Source: Pseudomonadota bacterium
Lineage (GTDB): Bacteria; Pseudomonadota; Alphaproteobacteria; Caulobacterales; Aquidulcibacteraceae
NCBI GenBank assembly: GCA_023410295.1
Contig: JAEYPY010000263.1
Span: 1 to 18,475, forward strand
Length of the DNA stretch: 18,475 nt
Direction of reading: 5' to 3'
The translations under genes and the position numbers were made by a program. Below the pieces are notes generated by a model, which was given only the letters and a program-made list of their open reading frames with translations, did no database searches and was not told the origin of the DNA. Of the stretch, positions 6,880 through 12,851 are shown in pieces; the stretch's first letter is position 1; each line of letters opens with the position of its first letter.

Positions 6880-7116
6880 ATGACCCGAACCCGCATGCTC
6901 CTGGCCCTCAAGACCGGCTCCTATTCCGTGATGCACCTCGTCGTGGCGATCACCGTCGCCTACGCGCTCACCCAGGATTGGCGCGCCGCGCTCGCCATCG
7001 GCCTCATCGAACCGGTTGTGCAGACCTTCGCCTACTTCCTCCACGACCGCGTTTGGTCCCGCATCGAAAAGCGCCGCGTCGCAGAGCCCGCGCCGGCCGG
7101 GCTGCCCGCGTCGTAA
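6880..7116 (+). CDS. DUF2061 family small membrane protein
   Basis: A 78-residue protein matching the DUF2061 pattern: ALKTGSYSVMHLVVAITVAYALT (a first membrane segment, about 9-31, with a conserved His), DWRAALAIGLIEPVVQTFAYFLHDRVWSRI (second segment about 33-55, then the conserved YxLHDRVW). Proteins of this family are short inner-membrane proteins with no settled biochemical role. The ATG at 6880 has no clear Shine-Dalgarno; TAGCA directly precedes it, because the Fur-like repeat occupies that space. The tail of about 15 residues is Ala/Pro/Arg-rich and probably cytoplasmic. It stands alone, divergent from guaA, with the next gene 73 bases on. The possible iron control is an inference from the upstream box only. 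Confidence 0.88.
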   Translation: MTRTRMLLALKTGSYSVMHLVVAITVAYALTQDWRAALAIGLIEPVVQTFAYFLHDRVWSRIEKRRVAEPAPAGLPAS

Positions 7117-7151
7117 CCCGTACCCGCTCCAGTTGCGCCCTTTTATCCCCA

Positions 7152-7170
7152 ATGGTTAACTGTCGTTAAC
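7152..7170. promoter_or_regulatory. CtrA-like paired TTAA site
   Basis: ATGGTTAA (7152-7159) is the complement of the CtrA half-site TTAACCAT, and a second TTAAC lies at 7166-7170. The two GTTAAC hexamers are separated by TGTC, so their centres are 10 bases, one helical turn, apart. The full CtrA consensus is TTAA-N7-TTAA; here the spacing is six, so the match is imperfect. It lies 20-38 bases before the ATG at 7190, just ahead of the ribosome binding site. Confidence 0.35.
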
Positions 7171-7189
7171 TCTTGGGGGAGGGTTGGGG

Positions 7190-9028
7190 ATGGAAAGCGT
7201 CGAGCACACTGAGGCCGAGCGCGCTGGCAGGTTCGACTTCGCATTCTTCGCATGCGTCATCGGCAGTCTGTCTTTAGCAGGTCTCGCCATCGCGCTCGTG
7301 TGGTGGCCCGACCTTCTCACGTTGCAGCAAATCTTCTCGATCTTCATCGCCGGGTGCGCGACGCCGTTTCTAGCCGCGTGGCGGCGCGCGATTATCGATG
7401 GTCGCCTACCAGCGACGCCCACCGGCCATCCCCGACACGATCACATCACCGGCTGGGGGTTTCTCGCGCTCGCCTTTGCCGTGTCCGTCATTGTCGGATT
7501 GGCCGCATGGGCGACCGCTGACTCGGAAGCCGAAAAGCAGATCGACAGCGAGTGGGGCGTCATTGTCGTCTTCGGACTTGCTGTCGCGTTTGTATTGGCA
7601 GCGTTGCTCCCGTTGTTCGGGAACGCCTTGGGACCGAATGTCGTCAAACGCTTCGGCGCATTGCTCGCCCCGCTTCGCTGGGTGGCTATGCCTTTCGGCG
7701 CCATCCTCAGCTTTCTCGACAGCATCCTCGTCTTCGCCGTGGCTGGCGGCGCAGGCGCTGCCCAGCCTTGGCTGTTCGTTCGCTACTTCTTCTTGTTCTG
7801 CTCGATCGTGCCCTGCGCCGTTCTCGGTTACTGGCTGCCCGCGCCATGGGGCCTCATTCCGATCGCATGGGGGTTTGTCGTCGCCATTTCGATTTCGCGG
7901 CGTTGGGCCTGGATCGAAGACGACCGCGAAATCTATATGCTCAATCGCCGCTATAACGGCGCGCACGTCCGCGTCGGATTTGCGCAAGATTTGCGTGACG
8001 AAGCTCTACTGAGCTTCATGTCGATGTTCTTTCTCGTCCCGCTCGCGCTGCGTCAGGCGCACCTTTGGTCCGCCGCTGCAGGCGCGCCGCTGTTTGAGAT
8101 CGATCCAAACGCCCACATCAATCTGCTCGATTGGATCGGTTACTACGGCACTGAACTCGCTAAGGCTGTGCCGTTCGTGGATTGGGCCGAAATCTACCAA
8201 GTCGAAGGTGCGGCGCCGATCCGGGCGGAGTCTTCCGAAGCACGCCACGTCGTGTTCGCGACTCGCGTGCTCGTCGACCTCGTCTTCCTCGCCGCCTTGC
8301 TCCAAGCGCTGTCGATCTCAGCCCGCAACGCCAAACAGATGGACCTCTTCAAAGCGAAAGTCATGGACCGCCTCGATCCCTTCATCGAACCGCGCGAGTT
8401 CCGCCGTCTGGTCGCCCGCGACGAGTCCGGCCAATGGGCTGTGCAGGAAGAGGCCCTCAAGGCCTTCCCAAAGTATGATGCTCTGCGCCTCGCGGAGCTG
8501 TCAGCGCCCGAACATTATCCGATCAATATCGCTGCAAAGGCGCTGCGCCGCCGCGATGGTTCGGATGATTCAGCCCGCTTCCACGAGCAGCTGATCGAAC
8601 GCGCGTTTGACAAAAAGAAGGATGCGGACGCAATCGACGAGGTCCTCACAGCTATTCGCATGACTGACTCCGTGGTCGATGCTGACGACCTCGATCGCGC
8701 CCGTATCGAACTCAATCACAAGCGGGCCATGAACGGCGTGCGCGAGAATATCGCACGGCTGATCGTTCGCGCGACGGACACCCAAGCGCGCATGGCGGCG
8801 ATCCGCTCAATCCTCGTGGGTGAATCCAACTGGTCTGATTTGCCCTCCGACCAGGTGCGCGACGCTGTCGCGCCGGTGCGCCGCATTGCCCTCAATGCAC
8901 TGCGTGAGCCCGCGCTCGCTGGCGACAGGGAAGCTATCGCTTTGATCGATCGCGTTGCCGACAACGACCCGTCCGGCAATTTGCGGAAGGAAGCGCGCGC
9001 CATCTTGGCTACGCTGCGGGGGTCTTAG
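7190..9028 (+). CDS. Large polytopic membrane protein of unknown family with soluble C-terminal half
   Basis: I do not recognise this 612-residue protein. ATG 7190 is preferred over the TTG at 7184 because GGAGG at 7178-7182 is seven bases upstream. The first 380 residues hold roughly seven to nine hydrophobic segments (about 17-38, 45-64, 88-108, 122-143, 168-187, 197-213, 217-236, 272-288 and 355-376). Between them, a charged, conserved-looking stretch runs from ISRRWAWIEDDREI to YNGAHVRVGFAQDLRDEALL (about 235-274). The C-terminal 230 residues are soluble, mostly helical and charged, ending in repeated Ala/Arg/Leu helices (RRIALNALREPALAGDREAIALIDRVAD) that could be HEAT-like. Codon use has more T-ending codons than the neighbours, a possible sign of a different history. 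A sensor, channel or scaffold role is possible, none demonstrable. Confidence 0.85.
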   Translation: MESVEHTEAERAGRFDFAFFACVIGSLSLAGLAIALVWWPDLLTLQQIFSIFIAGCATPFLAAWRRAIIDGRLPATPTGHPRHDHITGWGFLALAFAVSVIVGLAAWATADSEAEKQIDSEWGVIVVFGLAVAFVLAALLPLFGNALGPNVVKRFGALLAPLRWVAMPFGAILSFLDSILVFAVAGGAGAAQPWLFVRYFFLFCSIVPCAVLGYWLPAPWGLIPIAWGFVVAISISRRWAWIEDDREIYMLNRRYNGAHVRVGFAQDLRDEALLSFMSMFFLVPLALRQAHLWSAAAGAPLFEIDPNAHINLLDWIGYYGTELAKAVPFVDWAEIYQVEGAAPIRAESSEARHVVFATRVLVDLVFLAALLQALSISARNAKQMDLFKAKVMDRLDPFIEPREFRRLVARDESGQWAVQEEALKAFPKYDALRLAELSAPEHYPINIAAKALRRRDGSDDSARFHEQLIERAFDKKKDADAIDEVLTAIRMTDSVVDADDLDRARIELNHKRAMNGVRENIARLIVRATDTQARMAAIRSILVGESNWSDLPSDQVRDAVAPVRRIALNALREPALAGDREAIALIDRVADNDPSGNLRKEARAILATLRGS

Positions 9029-9108
9029 CCCCAATCTATCCCCCACCCCACACACCTAACCCCTTCTCCCGCCTCACTTTCCCAAAAACTCTATCCGCCC
9101 CCCTCTCC
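9029..9108 (+). terminator. C-rich, G-poor candidate Rho utilisation (rut) region
   Basis: These 80 bases directly after the stop codon at 9028 contain 46 C and only 2 G (9071, 9097) in a genome where G and C are otherwise balanced. That is the hallmark of a Rho-loading site on the plus-strand RNA. A small GGGG...CCCC hairpin (9019-9022 with 9029-9032) brackets the stop codon. No intrinsic terminator with a U-tract is visible for this gene, so Rho-dependent termination is a reasonable reading. Confidence 0.45.
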
Positions 9109-9128
9109 GCCCGGCGCATACTCGCGCC

Positions 9129-9695
9129 ATGAGCAATTCCGCCGAAACCAAACTCCAGAGCCAAATCCGCCAGTATTCCGCGCTCGCGCGCGGCTGGCTT
9201 GGCGCGCTCTTAGTTTGGTTTTGCGAGGTTTATGATCGTCTGCCGCCGCCGGCGAAGCGTTGGCGCCCGCTCGCGGAACGGGTCGCAGAGATCAAGGCGC
9301 ACATCACATCTGAACTGCGGCGCACCGCGCGCGAGTTGCGCATCGTGCTGATCGCCGGCTGCGGCCGCTACGCGCGCATGCCCGCCAAACGCACGCTGCA
9401 CACGTCCTATCCAAACCCCGCGCGCCGCGGCCAGCGCATGAGCCCGCGCGCGTTCTATTTCAAGCGCCGCGTCACCGCCCACGTGCTGCGCGACGTGCAC
9501 CGCGGCTCGCTGCGCGAGCGTGCCGCCCGTCTCGATGCTATGTTCGCCAACATCGACCAACTCTGCGCCGCCGTCGCCCAACGCCTCGAAGCCATGTGGC
9601 GCTGCGTGACGCCCAACGGCCTCATCCTTACCATGAGCGCCGACGCGGGCGCGGATCAGTGCGTCCGCGCGGCCGCGTGCGTCGATAGCTCATAA
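9129..9695 (+). CDS. Hypothetical protein
   Basis: A 188-residue basic protein that I do not recognise. Codons in this frame show the strong G/C third-position bias of the neighbours, and the opposite-strand frame gives a less protein-like, His/Arg/Gly-rich shadow. One short hydrophobic stretch with a Trp-Cys centre (RGWLGALLVWFCEVYDRL, about 21-38) could be an amphipathic or membrane-touching helix. It is followed by Arg-rich helices (ITSELRRTARELRIVLIAGCGRYAR), a likely conserved middle (TSYPNPARRGQRMSPRAFYFKRR), and a Cys-containing helical end. There is no signal peptide. No Shine-Dalgarno is visible before ATG 9129, where the sequence is C-rich; the start is therefore the least certain part. 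Confidence 0.6.
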   Translation: MSNSAETKLQSQIRQYSALARGWLGALLVWFCEVYDRLPPPAKRWRPLAERVAEIKAHITSELRRTARELRIVLIAGCGRYARMPAKRTLHTSYPNPARRGQRMSPRAFYFKRRVTAHVLRDVHRGSLRERAARLDAMFANIDQLCAAVAQRLEAMWRCVTPNGLILTMSADAGADQCVRAAACVDSS

Positions 9696-9725
9696 GCGCG
9701 ACCGCCCATCGATCATCGTTCGACA

Positions 9726-9749
9726 CGCCAGAAGCCGCGCTTCCTGGCG
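9726..9749. terminator. Hairpin downstream of the hypothetical gene
   Basis: CGCCAG-AAGC (9726-9735) pairs with GCTT-(C)-CTGGCG (9739-9749), ten base pairs with one bulged C and a three-base loop. It starts 30 bases after the stop codon at 9695 and ends 116 bases before the next start. There is no T-run, so it would be a factor-aided or weak terminator. A second near-palindrome (9800-9816) lies in the same 170-base gap. Confidence 0.4.
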
Positions 9750-9865
9750 CAATACCGACTCCCGGCCCGCTTACAGGGCGGGGTTGGGATATCGGCGCAG
9801 CTTTCTCCGGAGAAGCTCCCGCCCACACGCCGCCCGCACTACATAGACTCCCAAAGGAGCCGCCC

Positions 9866-10675
9866 ATGTCCGAACGCGATTACGTCCTCGGCACGCACGA
9901 CGATGAAATCTACCGCTTAGGCTTTCAGCACCGCGTCTGGCGCCCGCGCGCGCTCGACGCCTGGTCGCGCGCCCGCATCGGCGACGGCGCCAAGGTGATC
10001 GATTTCGGCGCCGGGCCCGGTTTCGCCACCATGGACCTCGCCGAAATCGTTGGCCCCACCGGCGCGGTTTACGCGCTCGAACGCTCGCGGCGCTTCCTCG
10101 ATACGCTCGAAGCCCAAGCCAAGGCGCGCGGCTTTGTCCAAGTCAAAGCGCACGAACTCGATGTCGTGACCGATGCGATCCCGGTGAAGGACGCCGACGC
10201 AGCCTGGGCGCGCTGGATCTTCGCCTTCCTGCCCAATCCGAAAGCCGCGCTCAAAAAACTGGTCGACGCATTGAAGCCGGGCGCTGCGCTCGTCTTCCAC
10301 GAATACATCGATTACCAGACCTGGAAGCTCGCGCCGGCGGCGCCGAACTTCGAACGCTTCGTGCAGGAAGTCTCCGACAATTGGCGCGCCAGCGGCGGCG
10401 AGCCCGACATCGCCCGCGATCTCCCCGCCTGGCTCACCGAAATGGGCGTCCGCATCGAGAGCCTGCGCCCTTACGTCGATGTCGTCTCCAAGGACGATAA
10501 CGTCTGGCGCTGGCCGATCGGCTTTTTCGACATCCACATCGATCGCCTCTTAGAACTCAACCGCATCACCCCGCAAATGGCCAAAGACATGCGCGACGAA
10601 TTCGCCCGCGTTTCCGAGCAACCCGGCACGCTCATGGTGACGCCGCTGGTGCTGGAAATCATCGCAAGGAAATAG
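9866..10675 (+). CDS. Class I SAM-dependent methyltransferase
   Basis: A 269-residue methyltransferase, typical length for the class. AAAGGAG at 9853-9859, six bases upstream, fixes the ATG at 9866. Motif I is VIDFGAGPGFATMDLAE at about 44-60; motif II ends in the acidic Glu of GAVYALERS; then DAAWARWIFAFLPNPKAALKKLVDALKPGAALVFHEY covers the motif IV and post-motif region of Methyltransf_11/25/31-like enzymes. The C-terminal third (about 150-269) forms the substrate cap and includes DNVWRWPIGFFDIHIDRLLEL. The small-molecule substrate is unknown; nothing suggests an RNA or protein target. A 52-residue ORF follows 58 bases later on the same strand and may share its transcript. Confidence 0.92.
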   Translation: MSERDYVLGTHDDEIYRLGFQHRVWRPRALDAWSRARIGDGAKVIDFGAGPGFATMDLAEIVGPTGAVYALERSRRFLDTLEAQAKARGFVQVKAHELDVVTDAIPVKDADAAWARWIFAFLPNPKAALKKLVDALKPGAALVFHEYIDYQTWKLAPAAPNFERFVQEVSDNWRASGGEPDIARDLPAWLTEMGVRIESLRPYVDVVSKDDNVWRWPIGFFDIHIDRLLELNRITPQMAKDMRDEFARVSEQPGTLMVTPLVLEIIARK

Positions 10676-10733
10676 CTAGGCGGCGGATGACGCCGGGCGT
10701 ACGCTTCAACCGCTCAAACGAAGGAGCAATGCA

Positions 10734-10892
10734 ATGCCAGAGAAAACTCCCGGCGGTCCTCTTCCCGGTCAAACCGGAACGCAGCAAAAGGGCCCGGCCC
10801 AACCCGGCGGCGCTGACGCAAAGCCGGTCAAAGTGAACCCCGGCTTCAAAGACCAAGGCGGCGGCAAGGGCGGCGGCGGCGGCAAGAAATAG
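10734..10892 (+). CDS. Small Gly/Lys/Pro-rich protein (52 residues)
   Basis: An ATG at 10734 with AAGGAG at 10721-10726, seven bases upstream, opens 52 codons ending in TAG at 10890-10892. The protein is MPEKTPGGPLPGQTGTQQ at the start, a Pro/Gln/Gly middle, VKVNPGFKDQ, and a tail of Gly and Lys ending GKK. It has no hydrophobic segment or cysteine and looks disordered and basic, which could suit nucleic acid or anionic surface binding. I do not recognise the family. A competing ATG at 10729 in another frame would give a 35-residue peptide with poorer spacing. The good ribosome site and codon bias favour a real gene, but expression is unproven. Confidence 0.6.
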   Translation: MPEKTPGGPLPGQTGTQQKGPAQPGGADAKPVKVNPGFKDQGGGKGGGGGKK

Positions 10893-10900
10893 CGCAACAA

Positions 10901-10933
10901 AATAGGCAGCAGGCTCTTCGCCCGCTGCCTATT
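10901..10933 (-). terminator. Intrinsic terminator of ndk
   Basis: AATAGGCAGC (10901-10910) and GCTGCCTATT (10924-10933) are perfect 10-base arms around a 13-base loop. Read on the minus strand, the RNA runs through this stem 25 bases after the ndk stop and then into TTTTGTT, a U-tract. On the plus strand no T-run follows, so it mainly serves ndk, although the stem could also slow transcripts coming from the small ORF. Confidence 0.7.
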
Positions 10934-10951
10934 GCCTACTGCCTACTGCCT
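10926..10951. repeat. Heptamer tandem repeat TGCCTAY
   Basis: Three full copies of TGCCTA(T/C) at 10926, 10933 and 10940 plus a partial fourth (TGCCT, 10947-10951) run on from the 3' arm of the ndk terminator stem. The unit is also present in the stem, so the array may have grown by slippage from the stem arm. Confidence 0.7.
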
Positions 10952-10958
10952 CGCGCGC

Positions 10959-11381
10959 TCAGCCGACGATCTCTTGATCCGAGAAGAAGAACTCGATTTC
11001 GCGCGCCGCGTTCTCGAGGCTGTCCGAGCCGTGCACCGAATTGGCTTCGATGCTCTCGGCGAACTGCTTGCGGATCGTGCCTTCGGCGGCGTTGGCCGGG
11101 TTGGTCGCGCCCATCACGTCGCGATACTTCGCCACCGCATTTTCGCCTTCGAGCACTTGGACGACCACCGGGCCGGAGATCATGAAGTTCACGAGGTCGC
11201 GGAAGAACGGCCGCTCCTTGTGGATCGCATAGAAGCCCTCGGCCTGGCCTTCGGAGAGCAGCACGCGCTTTTGCGCGATGATGCGAAGGCCCGCCTTTTC
11301 GATCACGGCGTTGATGGCGCCGGTGAGGTTACGCTTGGTCGCGTCCGGCTTGATGATCGAGAAAGTGCGTTCGACGGCCAT
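10959..11381 (-). CDS. ndk: Nucleoside diphosphate kinase
   Basis: A 140-residue protein of normal length. It moves the terminal phosphate of ATP to other (deoxy)nucleoside diphosphates through a phosphohistidine, balancing NTP and dNTP pools in the cytoplasm. The N-terminus MAVERTFSIIKPDATKRN is the family start with the catalytic Lys11, and the signature NSVHGSDS holds His117, the phosphorylated residue. YRDVMGATNP and RKQFAESIEANSVHGSD cover the nucleotide-binding loop. AAGGAG at 11393-11398 supports ATG 11381. It lies 65 bases after the last lipoprotein gene and has its own candidate promoter and an intrinsic terminator, so it can be expressed apart from the pepA operon. Confidence 0.98.
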   Translation of the reverse strand: MAVERTFSIIKPDATKRNLTGAINAVIEKAGLRIIAQKRVLLSEGQAEGFYAIHKERPFFRDLVNFMISGPVVVQVLEGENAVAKYRDVMGATNPANAAEGTIRKQFAESIEANSVHGSDSLENAAREIEFFFSDQEIVG

Positions 11382-11412
11382 TGGTCCCTGGGCTCCTTGA
11401 ATTCGAGCCGGG

Positions 11413-11441
11413 TCTATAGCCGCCGCTCCTCACGCCGCCAA
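11413..11441 (-). promoter_or_regulatory. Candidate sigma-70 promoter of ndk
   Basis: On the minus strand TTGGCG (11436-11441) and TATAGA (11413-11418) are separated by exactly 17 bases. Transcription would start near 11405, just upstream of the AAGGAG and the ndk ATG. The 3'-most part of the -35 region touches the end of the third lipoprotein gene. Confidence 0.5.
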
Positions 11442-11446
11442 GTGCG

Positions 11447-11734
11447 TCAGAAACACCGCATCGAGCCGACCGTCCCGTCCGTGCCGACCATAATGTTGAG
11501 CCGCTCGGCCGAGAAATCCATCGTCACCATCATGTCCGGCGTAATGATCCGCGTCCGCGGCGGCAGGGTCGAACGGTCGATAGCGCTCGCATCCGTGCCA
11601 ATGAGATGCCGGAACTGAGCCATGCCGCAGGTGTCCTGCGCCGTCGCTTCTTCGGCATTCTGCGGCGGGTTCGATCCCGCGGGCGGCGTCGTGCATCCGG
11701 CCATGAACAAAGCTGCGATCAAGGCCGCGCGCAT
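11447..11734 (-). CDS. I78-family peptidase inhibitor lipoprotein (third of three)
   Basis: A 95-residue protein. I prefer ATG 11734, which shares its A with the TGA stop of the preceding gene, over the GTG three codons upstream. The N-terminus is a lipoprotein signal (MRAALIAALFMAGC), with lipidation expected at Cys14, so it would be anchored in the periplasm. The mature part carries the I78 inhibitor pattern: DTCG (Cys36), LIGTDAS, TRIITPDMMVTMDF, ERLNIMVGTDG and a C-terminal Cys94 that can bond with Cys36. I78 proteins resemble small serine-protease inhibitors. Here the arginine-rich-loop consensus is changed (FSAERLN instead of FRPDRLN), so it is the most diverged of the three. The target protease is unknown. 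Confidence 0.82.
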   Translation of the reverse strand: MRAALIAALFMAGCTTPPAGSNPPQNAEEATAQDTCGMAQFRHLIGTDASAIDRSTLPPRTRIITPDMMVTMDFSAERLNIMVGTDGTVGSMRCF

Positions 11735-12057
11735 CAATAGCACTCCACCGACGTGATGGCGCCATTGGCGTCGACGATGATGTTGATGCGGTCAGGACGG
11801 AAATCTTCGGTCACGACCGTATCAGGCTGGATGATGCGAATGTTGGAATCAGCCGGCAACGTCACAGCCGCGAGGCTCGAGCCGACCAAGCTGCGATAAG
11901 CCGCGCCGCCGCAGGTATCTTGCGCTGTCGCTTCTTCGCGCGTTTGCGGCGCGGAGGCGGTGGGCGTTTCGCTGGGCGCTTCAGCCGGCGTCGTCGTCGT
12001 GGTCTGGCCGCATGCAACCAGGGCCAGCGCCGCGCCCGCGATCAAAAATGCACGCAT
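11734..12057 (-). CDS. I78-family peptidase inhibitor lipoprotein (second of three)
   Basis: A 107-residue protein with a clear lipoprotein signal ending LALVAC (Cys16), followed by a Thr/Pro/Glu-rich linker of about 25 residues that would hold the inhibitor domain away from the membrane. The domain (about 41-107) shows DTCGGAAYRSLVG (Cys49), NIRIIQPDTVVTEDFRPDRINIIVDANG and final Cys106. This is the closest of the three to the I78 consensus RVI-P-x-VT-x-DFRPDRLNI. The ribosome site GGAG (12067-12070) overlaps the stop codon of the preceding gene. Its own stop overlaps the next start (TGATG). The role is presumably periplasmic protease inhibition, inferred from the family. Confidence 0.87.
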   Translation of the reverse strand: MRAFLIAGAALALVACGQTTTTTPAEAPSETPTASAPQTREEATAQDTCGGAAYRSLVGSSLAAVTLPADSNIRIIQPDTVVTEDFRPDRINIIVDANGAITSVECY

Positions 12058-12069
12058 GGGGTCTCTCTC

Positions 12070-12411
12070 CTAATAGCATTCGAGCGCGGTGATCACGCCG
12101 TTGGCATCGGTGATGATGTTAAGCCGGCTCGGGCGAAAGTCATCCGTGACCGCCGTCTCTGGTCCAATAACGCGCGCGCCGGCCGGCCATTGATGCGCGC
12201 TGGCTTCGGTCCCGATGTGGGCCGCAAAAGCGCGCGCGCCGCAGGAATCGCGCCGGGTTGCTTCTTCAGCCGTCGCGGCGGCGGCGAGCGGCGAACGGCC
12301 TTGCCGCTGATACTCCGAGCCCATGCGCTCAAGCTCCCAATAGGTCGGCGTCTCCGTGGCGCAGGCGGCTGCGCTCAAGAGTGCTAGAGCCGCCATGCCC
12401 CAACGCATCAT
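12070..12411 (-). CDS. I78-family peptidase inhibitor lipoprotein (first of three)
   Basis: A 113-residue protein. The start is one of two adjacent ATGs at 12411 and 12408, which overlap the holC stop (ATGA), a sign of translational coupling; a longer in-frame extension to 12639 lies inside holC and is rejected. The signal MMRWGMAALALLSAAAC would lipidate Cys17, though AAAC is a less canonical lipobox than those of its two neighbours. A Tyr/Trp/Glu-rich linker follows. The I78 domain has DSCGARAFAAHIG (Cys57), ARVIGPETAVTDDFRPSRLNIITDANG and Cys112. It leads a run of three related genes, all ending in a Cys-aromatic pair. Confidence 0.85.
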   Translation of the reverse strand: MMRWGMAALALLSAAACATETPTYWELERMGSEYQRQGRSPLAAAATAEEATRRDSCGARAFAAHIGTEASAHQWPAGARVIGPETAVTDDFRPSRLNIITDANGVITALECY

Positions 12412-12851
12412 GCTTGCTTCTCCCATTTGCCCGATGCGCTTTCGCGCCAGTACGAGGCTACGATGCCGGCCTCTTTGGCCTCTTTCCAGCGCAACCGCGC
12501 CGAATCCAAGGCAGTCTGATCGCGCCCGTCGAACATCAGGCAGGTGCGCTCGAAACCCGAGATGTCTCCAGGTTCCGCGCCATCCAGCAAAAACAGCACC
12601 TGCGCCCCGTTTGGATTGCCTCCACCCGTCGTCAGCCAAACCGGCTGGCGCGAAGCATCGCCTTCGCGTGCATGCGGCAGGAAGCTCTCATCGCGATAGG
12701 TCCAGAGCACATCGTCCAGCGCTTCGATCCGCTCCTGCGAACCCCCACGCACCAGCGCCCGCCAGCCGCGTTGCAGACACTTTTCCAACAACGGCGGCAA
12801 CGCCCGCTCAAGCTCGGTGCGTTCCAGATGGTAGAACCAAAGCTCCGCCAT
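12408..12851 (-). CDS. holC: DNA polymerase III chi subunit
   Basis: A 147-residue protein matching HolC. Chi joins the clamp-loader complex, through psi in the species that have it, to single-strand DNA-binding protein at the replication fork. Family features are the start AELWFYHLERTELERALPPLLEKCLQRGWRALV, the LDDVLWTYRDESFLPHA segment (about 46-62), then PVWLTTGGGNPNGAQVLFLLDG, and a helical end. Alphaproteobacterial HolC is normally about this length. ATG 12851 shares its A with the TGA of pepA; a TTG one codon upstream is less likely. The pepA-holC order is a known conserved neighbourhood in proteobacteria. Confidence 0.94.
   Translation of the reverse strand: MAELWFYHLERTELERALPPLLEKCLQRGWRALVRGGSQERIEALDDVLWTYRDESFLPHAREGDASRQPVWLTTGGGNPNGAQVLFLLDGAEPGDISGFERTCLMFDGRDQTALDSARLRWKEAKEAGIVASYWRESASGKWEKQA

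Noticed and set aside
10926..10951. Short direct repeats taken as a CRISPR-like array
   Set aside because: The unit is only seven bases with no spacers, and there are no cas genes in the window.
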